This document shows positions 52,577-61,424 of a stretch of DNA of 64,000 nt, in pieces. A program made the position numbers and the translations under genes. Each line of letters begins with the position of its first letter. The stretch's first letter is position 1. Below the pieces are notes generated by a model that was not told the origin of the DNA, did not search any database, and saw only the letters and a program-made list of their open reading frames with translations. Where the stretch lies: contig NZ_JAHXGQ010000005.1 of assembly GCF_019375475.1 (NCBI RefSeq), forward strand, positions 434,001 to 498,000, in the 5' to 3' direction. This stretch comes from Saccharothrix obliqua. Lineage in GTDB: Bacteria; Actinomycetota; Actinomycetes; Mycobacteriales; Pseudonocardiaceae.

Positions 52577-53434
52577 GTGCGCATCGACCTGCACACCCAC
52601 TCGACCGAGTCGGACGGCACCGACACGCCCGCCGAACTGGTGGCCGCCGCGGCGGCCTCCGGGCTGTCCGCCGTCGCCCTGACCGACCACGACACCGCCG
52701 CCGGCTGGGCGGAGGCCGCGGAGGCGCTGCCCCCGGGTCTCCGGCTGGTGCGCGGCGCGGAGCTGTCGTGCGCGTCCGACGACGGTCGAGGCCGGGTCAT
52801 CACCGTTCACCTGCTGGCCTACCTCTACGACCCCACCTCGCCCGCGCTGGTCGAGGAGCAGCTGCGGCTGCGCTCCGAGCGGCGGCACCGGCTGCGCCGC
52901 ATGGCGCACCGCATGGTCGAGGACGGGTTCCCGATCGACCCGGACGAGCTGATGGCGTCCATGCCGCCGGACGCGCCCGCCGGGCGACCCCACCTCGCGA
53001 TGGCGTTGATCCGGGCCGGCGTGGTCACCAGCGTGGACGAGGCGTTCGCCCGGTACCTGACCGGCGGGCGGTACTACGTGCCGCGCACCGACACGCCGGT
53101 CGAGCGCGCCATCGCGATGATCGCCGACGCGGGCGGGGTGACCGTCCTGGCGCACCCCTTCGCCTCCGTGCGCGGGCCGATCGTGTCCGACCACGTCGTG
53201 GCGGACCTGGCGGAGCTGGGGCTGGGCGGTGTCGAGGTGGACCACCCCGACCACGACGCCGCCACCCGCGACCGGCTGCGCGGGCTGGCGGGGGAGCTGG
53301 GGCTCCTCGTCACGGGTTCGTCCGACTACCACGGCACCAACAAAACCGTGCGACTGGGTGCGGAGACCACATCACCTGACGTGTTGGACGCGATCGCCGA
53401 CCGGGCGACCGGCAGCAAGGTCCTCGGCGGTTAG
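52577..53434 (+). CDS. PHP-domain phosphoesterase
   Basis: This is a 285-residue PHP-family metallophosphoesterase. The metal motifs are RIDLHTHSTESDGT at the N-terminus, LTDHDT, GAELSC, a histidine in VTVLAHPFA and the end motif TGSSDYHG. Members of this group hydrolyse 3',5'-nucleotide bisphosphates (pAp) or degrade RNA 5' ends. Which of these applies is not visible. GTG start, 14 bases after the PH-domain gene. Confidence 0.9.
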   Translation: MRIDLHTHSTESDGTDTPAELVAAAAASGLSAVALTDHDTAAGWAEAAEALPPGLRLVRGAELSCASDDGRGRVITVHLLAYLYDPTSPALVEEQLRLRSERRHRLRRMAHRMVEDGFPIDPDELMASMPPDAPAGRPHLAMALIRAGVVTSVDEAFARYLTGGRYYVPRTDTPVERAIAMIADAGGVTVLAHPFASVRGPIVSDHVVADLAELGLGGVEVDHPDHDAATRDRLRGLAGELGLLVTGSSDYHGTNKTVRLGAETTSPDVLDAIADRATGSKVLGG

Positions 53435-53482
53435 GGGTCGGCTCGGCGACGGTGCGGTGATCCGAACCAGTAGGTTGGGTGC

Positions 53483-54322
53483 GTGCACGAGCAGTTGGGG
53501 TTCGACTTCGGCGCGATGCCGAAGAAGCTGGTGCGGGTGACGCCGGCGAAGCTCGCCACGTGGGCGGACTGCCCGCGGCGGTACCGCATGGCCTACCTCG
53601 ACCGCCCCGCACCGCCGCGTGGTGGCGCGTGGGCGCACAACACGCTCGGCGCGGTCGTCCACAACGCCCTCAAGGCGTTGTTCGACCTGCCCGCCGACCG
53701 GCGCACCCCCGAGCAGGCGGTGAACCTGCTGCACCGGCAGTGGAAGAACGACGGGTTCCGCGACGCGGAGCAGGCCGCCGAGTACCGGGGCCGGGCCGAG
53801 GGCTGGGTCCGGGACTACGTCGCCGAGCTGGACACGACCGCCGAACCCGTCGGCATCGAGCGCTGGGTGTCCACACCCACCGCCAAGATCGTCGCGGAGG
53901 GCCGCGTCGACCGCATCGACCTGCGTGACGGCGAGCTGGTCATCGTCGACTACAAGACCGGCAGGCACGCGTTGACCGTGGACGACGCACGCGGGTCGCA
54001 GGCCCTCGCCCTGTACGCCCTGGCGGCCCGCCGCACGCTCCGCAAACCGTGTCACCGGGTGGAGCTGCACCACCTGCCCACGGGCACGGTCTCCGTGTGG
54101 GAGCACACCGAGGAAAGCCTCGCCCGGCACGTGTCGCGTGCCGAGGAGGCGGCCGACGAGCTGGGGCTCGCGGGCGACACCCTCGCGGCGGGCGGCGACC
54201 CCGAGATCCTGTTCCCGCCCCGGACGGGGAAGCAGTGCACGTGGTGCGACTTCCGCCGCAGCTGCCCCGAGGGGCAGCAGGCCGCACCGACACTCGATCC
54301 GTGGGCTCTGCTCGCGCCGTAG
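53483..54322 (+). CDS. RecB-like PD-(D/E)XK exonuclease with Fe-S cysteines
   Basis: This is a 279-residue nuclease of the RecB/Cas4 type. The nuclease core is WADCPRRYRMAYLDRP (first Cys), VAEGRVDRIDLRDGELVIVDYKTGR (catalytic Asp and D-x-K, about residues 136-160) and the QALALYALA motif. The C-terminal CTWCDFRRSCPEG cluster with the N-terminal Cys could bind a [4Fe-4S] cluster. No cas genes are nearby, so a repair role is more likely. The GTG is preceded by TAGGTT and six bases (leaderless). M. tuberculosis has a RecB-like gene close to its rhlE block. Confidence 0.9.
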   Translation: MHEQLGFDFGAMPKKLVRVTPAKLATWADCPRRYRMAYLDRPAPPRGGAWAHNTLGAVVHNALKALFDLPADRRTPEQAVNLLHRQWKNDGFRDAEQAAEYRGRAEGWVRDYVAELDTTAEPVGIERWVSTPTAKIVAEGRVDRIDLRDGELVIVDYKTGRHALTVDDARGSQALALYALAARRTLRKPCHRVELHHLPTGTVSVWEHTEESLARHVSRAEEAADELGLAGDTLAAGGDPEILFPPRTGKQCTWCDFRRSCPEGQQAAPTLDPWALLAP

Positions 54323-54330
54323 GGAGAGTT

Positions 54331-54627
54331 GTGACGAACGTGGGTACCGAGCCGCGGCTCGTGCGCGTCTGGCGTGGCGTGAGCGGTGCGGTGGCGGTGG
54401 GCCTCGTGTTACTCGCACTGGCCCTGATCGGCGTCCAGGTGTACGCGGCGGGGCACGACCTGCCCGGACCGGGCGTGGACGTCGTCGCCGGGCACGTGGT
54501 GGCCGCCGTGCTCGCCGTCGTGGCGCAGGTCTTCGCCGACCGCCGCACCCGCTGGGTCGCCGGCGTGCTCGGCCTCGCCGTGCTGGTGCTCGGCGCGGGC
54601 GTGCTGTGGTTCTTCTGGTGGGCGTGA
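54331..54627 (+). CDS. Small multi-helix membrane protein
   Basis: This is a 98-residue protein with three hydrophobic helices (GAVAVGLVLLALALIGVQVYAAG, VVAGHVVAAVLAVVAQVFA, WVAGVLGLAVLVLGAGVLWFFWWA). A GTG start nine bases after the RecB-like gene follows a GGGAGAG ribosome site. The sequence is typical of actinobacterial hypothetical membrane proteins. No function can be given. Confidence 0.75.
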   Translation: MTNVGTEPRLVRVWRGVSGAVAVGLVLLALALIGVQVYAAGHDLPGPGVDVVAGHVVAAVLAVVAQVFADRRTRWVAGVLGLAVLVLGAGVLWFFWWA

Positions 54628-54630
54628 CGG

Positions 54631-55503
54631 TCAGCCCGCCAGCCACGCCCGCCACGTCGGCAGCAGCGTGGCCAGCAGCGCCTCCGGCGCCTCCGTGTTC
54701 GGTGAGTGCCGCACGCCCTTGAGGACCGCGAAGTCGGCGTCCAGCCGTTCCGCCATGTCCCGCTGGCTCGCGGCCGACCACGCGTCGTCCAGCTCGCCGC
54801 ACGCCACCAGGCACGGCACGCGTGCCGCGCGCAGCGCGCGCGCCAGCTTCGCCACCAGGTCCGGCTCGGTGCGCAGCGAGTCGCCCATGCCGAGCAGGCC
54901 CGCGGGCGTGCTGCGCAGGAACCGCTCGCGGTAGAAGTTCTTCAGCTCCGCCGGCACCAGCGCCCAGCGCGGGTCGGCCGTCGCCCGCACCTCGTTGAGC
55001 CGCTGCGACGCCTCGATGCCCTGCTCGCGCAGCACCACCTCGCCGTGGTCCAACGCCGTGCGGCGGTCACCGGGCGGCAGCTCAGACGGTCCCGACGACA
55101 ACAGCGTCAGCCCGCTCACCGGCGCGCCCGCCAGCACCGCGGCCCGCGCCACCAGGCCGCCGTAGGAGTGGCCGAGCAGCAGCACCCGCCGGTCCACCGC
55201 CAGCTTGCCCACCAGCTCCGCCACGGCCGCGCCCAGCGGACCGGGCCGGTAGTCGGCCTCGGCCACCGGACCCGCCGACTCGTACTGGCCGGGCAGGTCG
55301 ATCGCCAGCACCTCCAGGCCCGCGTCCGCGATCGGGTCGAGCAGCGGCGCGAAGTCCTCCTTGGACCCCGTGTAGCCGGGCACCAGCAGCGCTGTCGCGC
55401 CCAGGTCGCCACCGGCGGCGGGCGAGCGGAGGGCGGCGATCGGGCCGTACCGGCCGGGCAGGTCGACGCGTTCCGCGCGGTGCGGGCTGAGCTGCGAGTG
55501 CAC
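54631..55503 (-). CDS. Alpha/beta hydrolase
   Basis: This is a 290-residue alpha/beta-hydrolase. It has LLVPGYTGSKEDFAPLL (oxyanion region), the nucleophile elbow LLLGHSYGGLVARAAV (Ser near residue 113), the acid in ACGELDDAW and a histidine in KGVRHSPNTEAPE. The substrate is unknown. GTG start with CAGACT seven bases before it, a possible leaderless promoter. Its stop is three bases after that of the convergent small membrane gene. Confidence 0.88.
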   Translation of the reverse strand: MHSQLSPHRAERVDLPGRYGPIAALRSPAAGGDLGATALLVPGYTGSKEDFAPLLDPIADAGLEVLAIDLPGQYESAGPVAEADYRPGPLGAAVAELVGKLAVDRRVLLLGHSYGGLVARAAVLAGAPVSGLTLLSSGPSELPPGDRRTALDHGEVVLREQGIEASQRLNEVRATADPRWALVPAELKNFYRERFLRSTPAGLLGMGDSLRTEPDLVAKLARALRAARVPCLVACGELDDAWSAASQRDMAERLDADFAVLKGVRHSPNTEAPEALLATLLPTWRAWLAG

Positions 55504-55549
55504 GTCTCGCAGTCTGCCGGCCGACGCGCCGATGCGCGCCCACCGCGAC

Positions 55550-56980
55550 TCAGCGCAGGGCGACCAGCGTGCCGCCGCGCTGCTCGAACACGATCGGGCC
55601 CTCCGTGGCGGGCAGCACCGGCCCGGTGTAGCCGTCCCGGTTCACCGGGATGCGTGCCGCCACCTGGCCGGTCACCTGGTCGACCACCGCCAGCCCGTCC
55701 CGCACCGGCACCAGCGCCCGGCCGGCGAGCGTCGTCGCCGGGCCCTGCGCGGGCAGCGACCACACCGGGTTCAGGTCGACCAGGGACAACGCGATCGTGC
55801 GCGAACCGGTGAACCAGTAGACGTTCGCCGTGCTGGTCGTCGACGCCACCACGCGGCCCGGCGGGTCGCCCGCCAGCTCCTCGGCGGTCACCTCCACCGG
55901 GTAGTCACGGATCAGGCCGCCGGTGTCGGCGTCGAAGACCTGGAGCTTGCCCGGCACGGCCACCGCGACCCGGTTGTTGGTCAGCGCGACCACCCGGGCG
56001 CCCTTCTCACCGACCACCACGCTGCTCATCACCTGCGGCTCGTCGAACTTCTCCGGGTTCGGCTTGAGGATGGTGAGCCGGTCGGACGGGTCCAGCGCGT
56101 AGCAGCGCTCCACGACCGCGACCTTGCCGCTGGTGACCGCGAACGACCCGTACTCGCAGCCGGGGCGGGGCTGCTTGCCGGCGTTCACGATCGCCCGGAG
56201 GTTGCCGTACTCCAGCGAGCGGACCAGGTCGTCCCGCCGGTACACCTCGAAGTACGTGTTGCCCGTGGCCAGCACGTGCGAGCCCTCGTTCAGCAGGCGG
56301 GTGTCGTTCGCGGCGTCACCGTTGCGCTGCGGGCCGCGCTTGCCCGACGCCAGGTCCAGCGTGGTCAGCTCGGAGCAGTTGGTGTCCTTGCGGTAGAGCG
56401 CGAACGCCCGGCCCCACGCCGTGCTCACCGTGCACAGCGGCCAGTTCCGGCGGTACGACCAGCGGACGTCGCCGGTCAGCGGGTCCCGGCCGACGACCTC
56501 GCCGCCGTCGCCGGTCACCACCACGGAGTCCACGCTCACCGGCACCGGGGTGGCGGCGCTGGGCGCGCGCCACACCTCGCCCAGGGACGGCGGCAGCACC
56601 GTCACCGGGGGCAGCAGGGCGACCTCGCTCGGTCCGGTGCGGGAGTCCGTGTTGCGCACGTCGCTGAACGCCCACACCAGCAGGCCGCCCACGAGGACCG
56701 CCACCAGCAGCAGGGCCAGCGCGACGTAGTCGCCCCTGGTGCGCCACGTCCGGACCGGGCCGACCGGCCCGTCGTCGGGCTCCTCGGCCGGCTCCTCGTC
56801 CGGCGCGGTGTCGGAGCGCTGCTCCGCCAGGACGTCCTCGGTGGTGTCGGCGGACGCCTGGTCGGCCGGACGCCCCTCGGCGTCCAGCACGACCTGGCCG
56901 TTCGACTCCGGCTGTTCCGGCTCGCCCACTGCCCGGCTCCCGATGGGTTCGGTGATCTGTCCGGCCACATGCTGCCGCAC
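55550..56980 (-). CDS. PQQ-like beta-propeller membrane protein
   Basis: This is a 476-residue protein. An acidic disordered N-terminus of about 80 residues is followed by one membrane helix (DYVALALLLVAVLVGGLLVWAF) and an outer beta propeller of PQQ-like repeats (DSVVVTGDGGEVVGRDPLTGDVRWSYRR, GKLQVFDADTGGLIRDYPVEV, DGLAVVDQVTGQVAARIPV). The order next to rhlE matches M. tuberculosis Rv3212. A structural or substrate-binding role outside the membrane is likely. The GTG at 56980 is taken; GTG 56968 is possible. Confidence 0.85.
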   Translation of the reverse strand: MRQHVAGQITEPIGSRAVGEPEQPESNGQVVLDAEGRPADQASADTTEDVLAEQRSDTAPDEEPAEEPDDGPVGPVRTWRTRGDYVALALLLVAVLVGGLLVWAFSDVRNTDSRTGPSEVALLPPVTVLPPSLGEVWRAPSAATPVPVSVDSVVVTGDGGEVVGRDPLTGDVRWSYRRNWPLCTVSTAWGRAFALYRKDTNCSELTTLDLASGKRGPQRNGDAANDTRLLNEGSHVLATGNTYFEVYRRDDLVRSLEYGNLRAIVNAGKQPRPGCEYGSFAVTSGKVAVVERCYALDPSDRLTILKPNPEKFDEPQVMSSVVVGEKGARVVALTNNRVAVAVPGKLQVFDADTGGLIRDYPVEVTAEELAGDPPGRVVASTTSTANVYWFTGSRTIALSLVDLNPVWSLPAQGPATTLAGRALVPVRDGLAVVDQVTGQVAARIPVNRDGYTGPVLPATEGPIVFEQRGGTLVALR

Positions 56981-57004
56981 GTGGCCGGTGATCCGTGTAA
57001 GGCG

Positions 57005-59806
57005 TCAGTCTGCCGAGGACCCGGCCTCGGCGGAACCACCACGCGCCCGCCGCTTGGGCGCCGGCGCGTCGGCGTCGGCCACCTTGCGCGTCCGCTTCGG
57101 CTTGGCGTCCGGTTCGGCGTCGGCGACCTTGCGGGTGCGCTTCGGCTTCTCCTCGGCCACCTCGGTCGGGTCGGCCGCCTTGCGCGTGCGGGTGCGCTTG
57201 GGCGCGGCCTCGGTTTCGGCTGCCTCGGTGTCGGCTGCCTTGGCCCGGGTCCGCTTGGGCTTGGCCTCCGCGTCGACCGGCTCCGCCGCGGCCTTGGCGC
57301 GGGTGCGCTTCGGCTTCTCCTCCGCGGCGGGGGCCTCGGCGCTCGCCGCGGCCGTGCGGCGACGCGTGGTCTTGGCGGGTGCTTCGGCGGTCGCTTCGGT
57401 CGCCTCGGTCGCGGCGGCCCGGGTGCGGCGGGTCCTCTTCGCGGGCGCCTCGACGTCCGCGGCCTCGACACCGGCGGCCTCGACGGTCGCTTCGGTCTCG
57501 GTGCTCGCCGCTTCGGCAGTCCGCTTGGCACGCGTCCGGCGGACGGGCTTGGCGGGCGCTTCCGGCTCGACCTCGGGGGTCACCTGCTCCGGGGCGGGCT
57601 CGGCGCTCGCGGCACGGGTGCGCCGACGAGTCGTCTTGGCCGGCACCTCCGCCGGCTGTTCCGCCTCAACGGCCTGCTCCGCAGCCGCCCGGGTGCGGCG
57701 GCGGACGGGCTTGGCCGGTGCTTCGGTGGACTCCACGTCCGCTACCGGCTGTTCCGCTTCGGTGGCCTGCTCCGCGACCGCACGGGTGCGGCGGCGGGCA
57801 GGCTTGGCCGGTGCTTCGGTGGACACCGCGTCCGCCACTGGCTGGTCGGCCTCGGCGACCTGCTCGGCACCCGCCCGGGTGCGGCGGCGGGTGGGCTTGG
57901 CCGGTGCTTCGGTGGACACCGCGTCCGCCACGGGCTGGTCGGCCTCGGCGACCTGCTCGGCACCCGCCCGGGTGCGGCGGCGGGTGGGCTTGGCCGGAGC
58001 TTCGGTGGACACCGCGTCCGCCACGGGCTGCTCCACCTCAACGGCCTGCTCGGCACCCGCTCGCGTCCGCCGGCGGGCCGGCTTGGCCGGAGCCTCGACC
58101 GGCGGCGCCTCGGCGGGCGCGACGTCCGCCACCGGCGCGGTCTCGGTCGGCGTCGCCTCGACCGGCGTCGCGCCGGCGTCCGCACCGCCCCCGCGGCGGC
58201 GGCGTCGGCGGCGCTTCGAGGGCTGCTCGCCGGACTCGGCCGGCTGGTCGGCGGCGGGCTCGGCACCGGTCGCCGTGCCGTTCGCGGCGGCCTCGCCGTC
58301 CAACGCGACGCCACCCCGGCTGCGCTTGCGGCGGCGGCGCGAGGTCCTGGTCGGCTCGGTGGTGGTCCCGTCGGCCACCGCGTCCCGCTTGCCCCGGCGA
58401 CGGCGGGTCTTGCGGTCGCCCTTCAGGTCCTCCTCCGGCTCGGCGGCCAGGCCGGCGCGGGTGCGCAGGCCCAGCGGCAGGCGGCCGGTGGAGCCCGCCG
58501 GGATGTCCAGCTCCGCGAACAGGTGGTCGGACGTCGAGTACGTCTCCACCGGTTCCGGCTTGTCGAGGCCGAGGGCGTCGCTGATCATCTTCCAGCGCGG
58601 CATCTCGTCCCAGTCGACGAGCGTGACCGCGACACCGGTGCGGCCCGCGCGCCCCGTGCGCCCGATGCGGTGCACGTAGGTCTTCTCGTCCTCGGGGCAC
58701 TGGTAGTTCACGACGTGCGTGACGCCGCCGACGTCGATGCCGCGCGCGGCCACGTCGGTCGCCACCAGCACGTCGATCTTGCCGCTGCGGAACGCGCGCA
58801 ACGCCTGCTCCCGCGCGCCCTGCCCGAGGTCGCCGTGCACGGCCGCCGCGGCGAACCCGCGCTCCACGAGTTCGTCGGCGACCTTCTGCGCGGTCCGCTT
58901 GGTGCGGGTGAAGATCATGGACAGCCCGCGCTCACGTGCCTGGAGCACGCGGGCCAGCAGCTCCGTCTTGTCCAGCGCGTGCGCGCGGTAGACGAACTGC
59001 TCGGTGCGCTCGTGCACCGCGCCCGCGTCGTTCTCCTCGGCACGGACGTGCGTCGGCTGGTTGAGGAACGTGCGCGCCAGCGTGATGATCGGGCCCGGCA
59101 TGGTCGCCGAGAACAACATCGTCTGCCGCTCGTCGGGCACCATGCGCAGGATGCGCTCGATGTCGGGCAGGAAGCCCAGGTCGAGCATCTCGTCGGCCTC
59201 GTCCAGCACCAGCCCGCGCACCTTGCCCAGCACCAGGTGGCGCTGCTCGGCGAGGTCCAGCAGCCGGCCGGGGGTGCCGACGACCAGGTCCACGCCCTTG
59301 CGCAGGGCGGCGATCTGCGGCTCGTACGGCCGCCCGCCGTAGATGGCGAGCACCCGCACGCCGAGGTGCTTGGCGGCGTCGGTCAGGTCGTGGGTCACCT
59401 GGAGGCACAGCTCACGGGTCGGCACCACGACGAGCGCCTGCGGCGTGCCGTCACCCGGCACGGTGATGCGCTGGAGCAGCGGCACGCCGAAGCCCAGCGT
59501 CTTGCCGGTGCCGGTGCGCGCCTGCCCGATCACGTCGTCGCCGGCCAGCGCCAGCGGCAGGGTCAGCTCCTGGATGGCGAAGGCGCGCTCGATGCCGGCC
59601 TCGCGCAGCGCGCGGACGATCTCGTCACGCACGCCCAGCTCGGCGAACGTCGGCGAGTCGGACCGGACCGGGGCGTTCGCCACCAGCGGGTGCGAGGTGT
59701 CCACGTCGGGCACGCCCAGCTCGCTGTGCTCCAGCGCCACCGGGTCCAGGTGGGTTTCTTCGTTCGTCGCGGTCAGGGTGATCGCCTCTCTCGTACCAGC
59801 GCGCAC
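57005..59806 (-). CDS. rhlE: DEAD-box RNA helicase with long repeat tail (RhlE/DeaD type)
   Basis: This is an RNA helicase of about 933 residues. The core (residues about 55-460) has the Q motif (Gln 79), Walker A ARTGTGKT (about 96-103), PTREL, DEADEMLDLGF (202-212), SAT (233), RGIDV and HRIGRTGRAGRTG (379-391). The remaining half is a low-complexity tail rich in Ala, Glu, Pro, Lys and Arg, with repeated KPTRRRTRA blocks separated by acidic spacers. The tail should bind RNA or promote condensation. The start is uncertain: GTG 59806 is used, and a CTG at 59776 has an AGAGAGG site eight bases upstream. Confidence 0.9.
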   Translation of the reverse strand: MRAGTREAITLTATNEETHLDPVALEHSELGVPDVDTSHPLVANAPVRSDSPTFAELGVRDEIVRALREAGIERAFAIQELTLPLALAGDDVIGQARTGTGKTLGFGVPLLQRITVPGDGTPQALVVVPTRELCLQVTHDLTDAAKHLGVRVLAIYGGRPYEPQIAALRKGVDLVVGTPGRLLDLAEQRHLVLGKVRGLVLDEADEMLDLGFLPDIERILRMVPDERQTMLFSATMPGPIITLARTFLNQPTHVRAEENDAGAVHERTEQFVYRAHALDKTELLARVLQARERGLSMIFTRTKRTAQKVADELVERGFAAAAVHGDLGQGAREQALRAFRSGKIDVLVATDVAARGIDVGGVTHVVNYQCPEDEKTYVHRIGRTGRAGRTGVAVTLVDWDEMPRWKMISDALGLDKPEPVETYSTSDHLFAELDIPAGSTGRLPLGLRTRAGLAAEPEEDLKGDRKTRRRRGKRDAVADGTTTEPTRTSRRRRKRSRGGVALDGEAAANGTATGAEPAADQPAESGEQPSKRRRRRRRGGGADAGATPVEATPTETAPVADVAPAEAPPVEAPAKPARRRTRAGAEQAVEVEQPVADAVSTEAPAKPTRRRTRAGAEQVAEADQPVADAVSTEAPAKPTRRRTRAGAEQVAEADQPVADAVSTEAPAKPARRRTRAVAEQATEAEQPVADVESTEAPAKPVRRRTRAAAEQAVEAEQPAEVPAKTTRRRTRAASAEPAPEQVTPEVEPEAPAKPVRRTRAKRTAEAASTETEATVEAAGVEAADVEAPAKRTRRTRAAATEATEATAEAPAKTTRRRTAAASAEAPAAEEKPKRTRAKAAAEPVDAEAKPKRTRAKAADTEAAETEAAPKRTRTRKAADPTEVAEEKPKRTRKVADAEPDAKPKRTRKVADADAPAPKRRARGGSAEAGSSAD
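57700..58080 (-). repeat. 93-bp in-frame tandem repeat in rhlE
   Basis: The same 93-base unit recurs at about 57801, 57894 and 57987, with more diverged units on both sides. It encodes 31 residues, a KPTRRRTRA block followed by GAEQVAEADQPVADAVSTEAP. The two central units are almost identical in DNA, which indicates recent duplication. All units keep the reading frame. Confidence 0.88.
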
Positions 59807-60091
59807 GGCCTGTACGGGCCGCTCGACCGCGCCTGCCGCCTCTCGGCCGTGGGGGCGGCCGGGCAGTGGCGCGGGAGGGCCTGCGAGGTAATGCGCGCAC
59901 CCTCTCCTGGCGGCACGGTGCCGCCGTAGTCGGCTCACGGCACCGCTGCGGGCCCCGAGTGGGCCGCGCCGCGCCGGGCGTCGGGTAGCCACTCTACCTC
60001 CCGACTAGGCCGTTCGTGGTGGAACGGCCGCGCGTGCTGCGGACTCGCGTGCCCGGGGTGTCGCGCACGCCACCCGACTAGGCTCGCCGCC

Positions 60092-60769
60092 ATGGGTGAC
60101 GGGGAGGCAGGAAGGTCGGCGGTGGCCGGCCAGGTGGCGGAGGGCGTGGTCGACCTGCTCGGTGCGCTCGCGTACGGCGAGCTGTCGGCGTTCGACCGGT
60201 TGGCGGAGGACGCGCGCACCGCGCCGACGCTGGCCGGCCGGGCGGCGTTGTCCGCGATGGCCGCCGCCGAGATCGGCCACTACGCGTTGATCGAGGGTTA
60301 CCTGGCCGAGCGCGGCCACCGGCTGGAGGAGGCGATGAGCCCGTTCGTGGCGGGCTTCGACGCGTTCCACGCCTCGACCGCGCCGAAGTCGTGGCACGAG
60401 TCGCTGGTGAAGGCGTACGTCGGCGACGGCCTGGCGGCGGACTTCTACCGCGAGGTCGCCCGGTGGCTGGACGAGCCGACCGGGCGGCTGGTGCTCGACG
60501 TGCTCGCCGACACGGGCCACTCGGCGTTCGCCGAGCGCGAAGTCCGCGCGGCGTGCGCGGCCGACCCGAAGATCAAGGACCGGCTCACGCTGTGGGGTCG
60601 CCGGCTGCTCGGCGAGGCGTTGACGCAGGCCCAGTACGTGGTGGCGGAGCGGGACCCGCTCGCGGAGCTGATCGTCCGCGGTTCCGGCGACCTCGCCGGC
60701 ATCGCCGCGTTGTTCCGCCGGCTCCAGCAGAGCCACACGCGTCGCATGACGGCGCTCGGGCTCGGCTAG
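60092..60769 (+). CDS. Ferritin-like fold protein (MiaE-like)
   Basis: This is a 225-residue all-helical protein of the ferritin-like superfamily, matching M. tuberculosis Rv3210c in position. Helical segments carry possible iron ligands: [61 protein letters not shown] and [12 protein letters not shown]. MiaE, a tRNA hydroxylase, has this fold, but that activity is not established for this group. The ATG is leaderless (TAGGCT plus seven bases). Confidence 0.8.
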   Translation: MGDGEAGRSAVAGQVAEGVVDLLGALAYGELSAFDRLAEDARTAPTLAGRAALSAMAAAEIGHYALIEGYLAERGHRLEEAMSPFVAGFDAFHASTAPKSWHESLVKAYVGDGLAADFYREVARWLDEPTGRLVLDVLADTGHSAFAEREVRAACAADPKIKDRLTLWGRRLLGEALTQAQYVVAERDPLAELIVRGSGDLAGIAALFRRLQQSHTRRMTALGLG

Positions 60770-60830
60770 GGTTGATTTCGACAACTCTCTGATCGCCGCG
60801 CCGGCGGTCAACCCGTGTACGGAGGTCAGC

Positions 60831-61061
60831 GTGGAGGTCAGGGTCGGCGTCGCGGACAGCCCGCGTGAGCTTGTGGTGTCCAGCTCCCTGTCGCCCGACG
60901 AGGTCGAGTCGCAGGTCGCGGACGCGCTGAGGGCGGGCAGCGGTCACCTGACGCTGGTCGACCAGAAGGGCGCGCGTTACGTCGTGCCCGCGAACCGCAT
61001 CGCGTACGTGGAGATCGGTCCGAGCGACTCCCGCAAGGTCGGGTTCGTGACCGGGGACTGA
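60831..61061 (+). CDS. DUF3107 conserved protein
   Basis: This is a 76-residue protein of the actinobacterial DUF3107 family (M. tuberculosis Rv3208A, also called TB9.4). The typical start is VEVRVGVADSPRELVVSSSLS and the end is VVPANRIAYVEIGPSDSRKVGF. GTG start with GGAGG six bases before it. It is a small alpha/beta protein of unknown function. A strong hairpin follows the stop. Confidence 0.92.
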   Translation: MEVRVGVADSPRELVVSSSLSPDEVESQVADALRAGSGHLTLVDQKGARYVVPANRIAYVEIGPSDSRKVGFVTGD

Positions 61062-61070
61062 AGTCCGATC

Positions 61071-61111
61071 GGCGGGAGGGGCGTTCCCGGTTCGGGAGCG
61101 CCCCTCCCGCC
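61071..61111. terminator. Strong bidirectional terminator hairpin
   Basis: GGCGGGAGGGGCG pairs perfectly with CGCCCCTCCCGCC over 13 bp, and the inner TCCCG/CGGGA extends the stem to almost 20 bp with the loop GTT. It lies between the stops of the convergent DUF3107 and DUF4873 genes and can terminate both. Confidence 0.85.
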
Positions 61112-61112
61112 G

Positions 61113-61424
61113 TCAGTACCGCTCGGTCGGTTCCGGCGCGGGCGGTATCGCGTAGGGCGGGGTGCCGGTGCCCGTCACCCGGTAACGCCGCCACGGGTCG
61201 AGGTCGGCGAGTGCGCCGGTCGCCGAGCCGCCCGGCGTGCGCAGCAGCGCGGTCCGCGCGCCGCCCGCCACCAGCTCGCCCACCTCGTCGTTCGCCCCGA
61301 TCCGGCCGTACCAGTGGTAGCGGCCGTCGATGGGCTGGAAGTGCCCGCGCAGGTCGACCTCCACCGGCACCTCGCGCCGGTCGAACACCAGCACGGCCGG
61401 GCCCGTGTAGCCGTCTTCGGTCAT
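61113..61424 (-). CDS. DUF4873 protein
   Basis: This is a 103-residue beta-rich protein. DGYTGPAVLVFDRREVPVEV is followed by DLRGHFQPIDGRYHWYGRIGA, the DUF4873 signature. That domain is often fused to the C-terminus of flavin monooxygenases and here stands alone. The ATG overlaps the stop of the upstream tetR gene (TGATG), so they form one operon. Because the divergent gene encodes an AurF-like oxygenase, an accessory or sensing role in that oxidation is a reasonable guess. Confidence 0.83.
   Translation of the reverse strand: MTEDGYTGPAVLVFDRREVPVEVDLRGHFQPIDGRYHWYGRIGANDEVGELVAGGARTALLRTPGGSATGALADLDPWRRYRVTGTGTPPYAIPPAPEPTERY

Noticed and set aside
53483-54322. Cas4 and a nearby CRISPR system
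   Set aside because: The nuclease has the RecB/Cas4 fold, but no repeat-spacer array and no other cas gene was seen.
55532-59929. 1465-residue plus-strand frame opposite the propeller and helicase genes
   Set aside because: Arg/Gly/Leu-rich shadow frame that crosses two genuine minus-strand genes and their gap.
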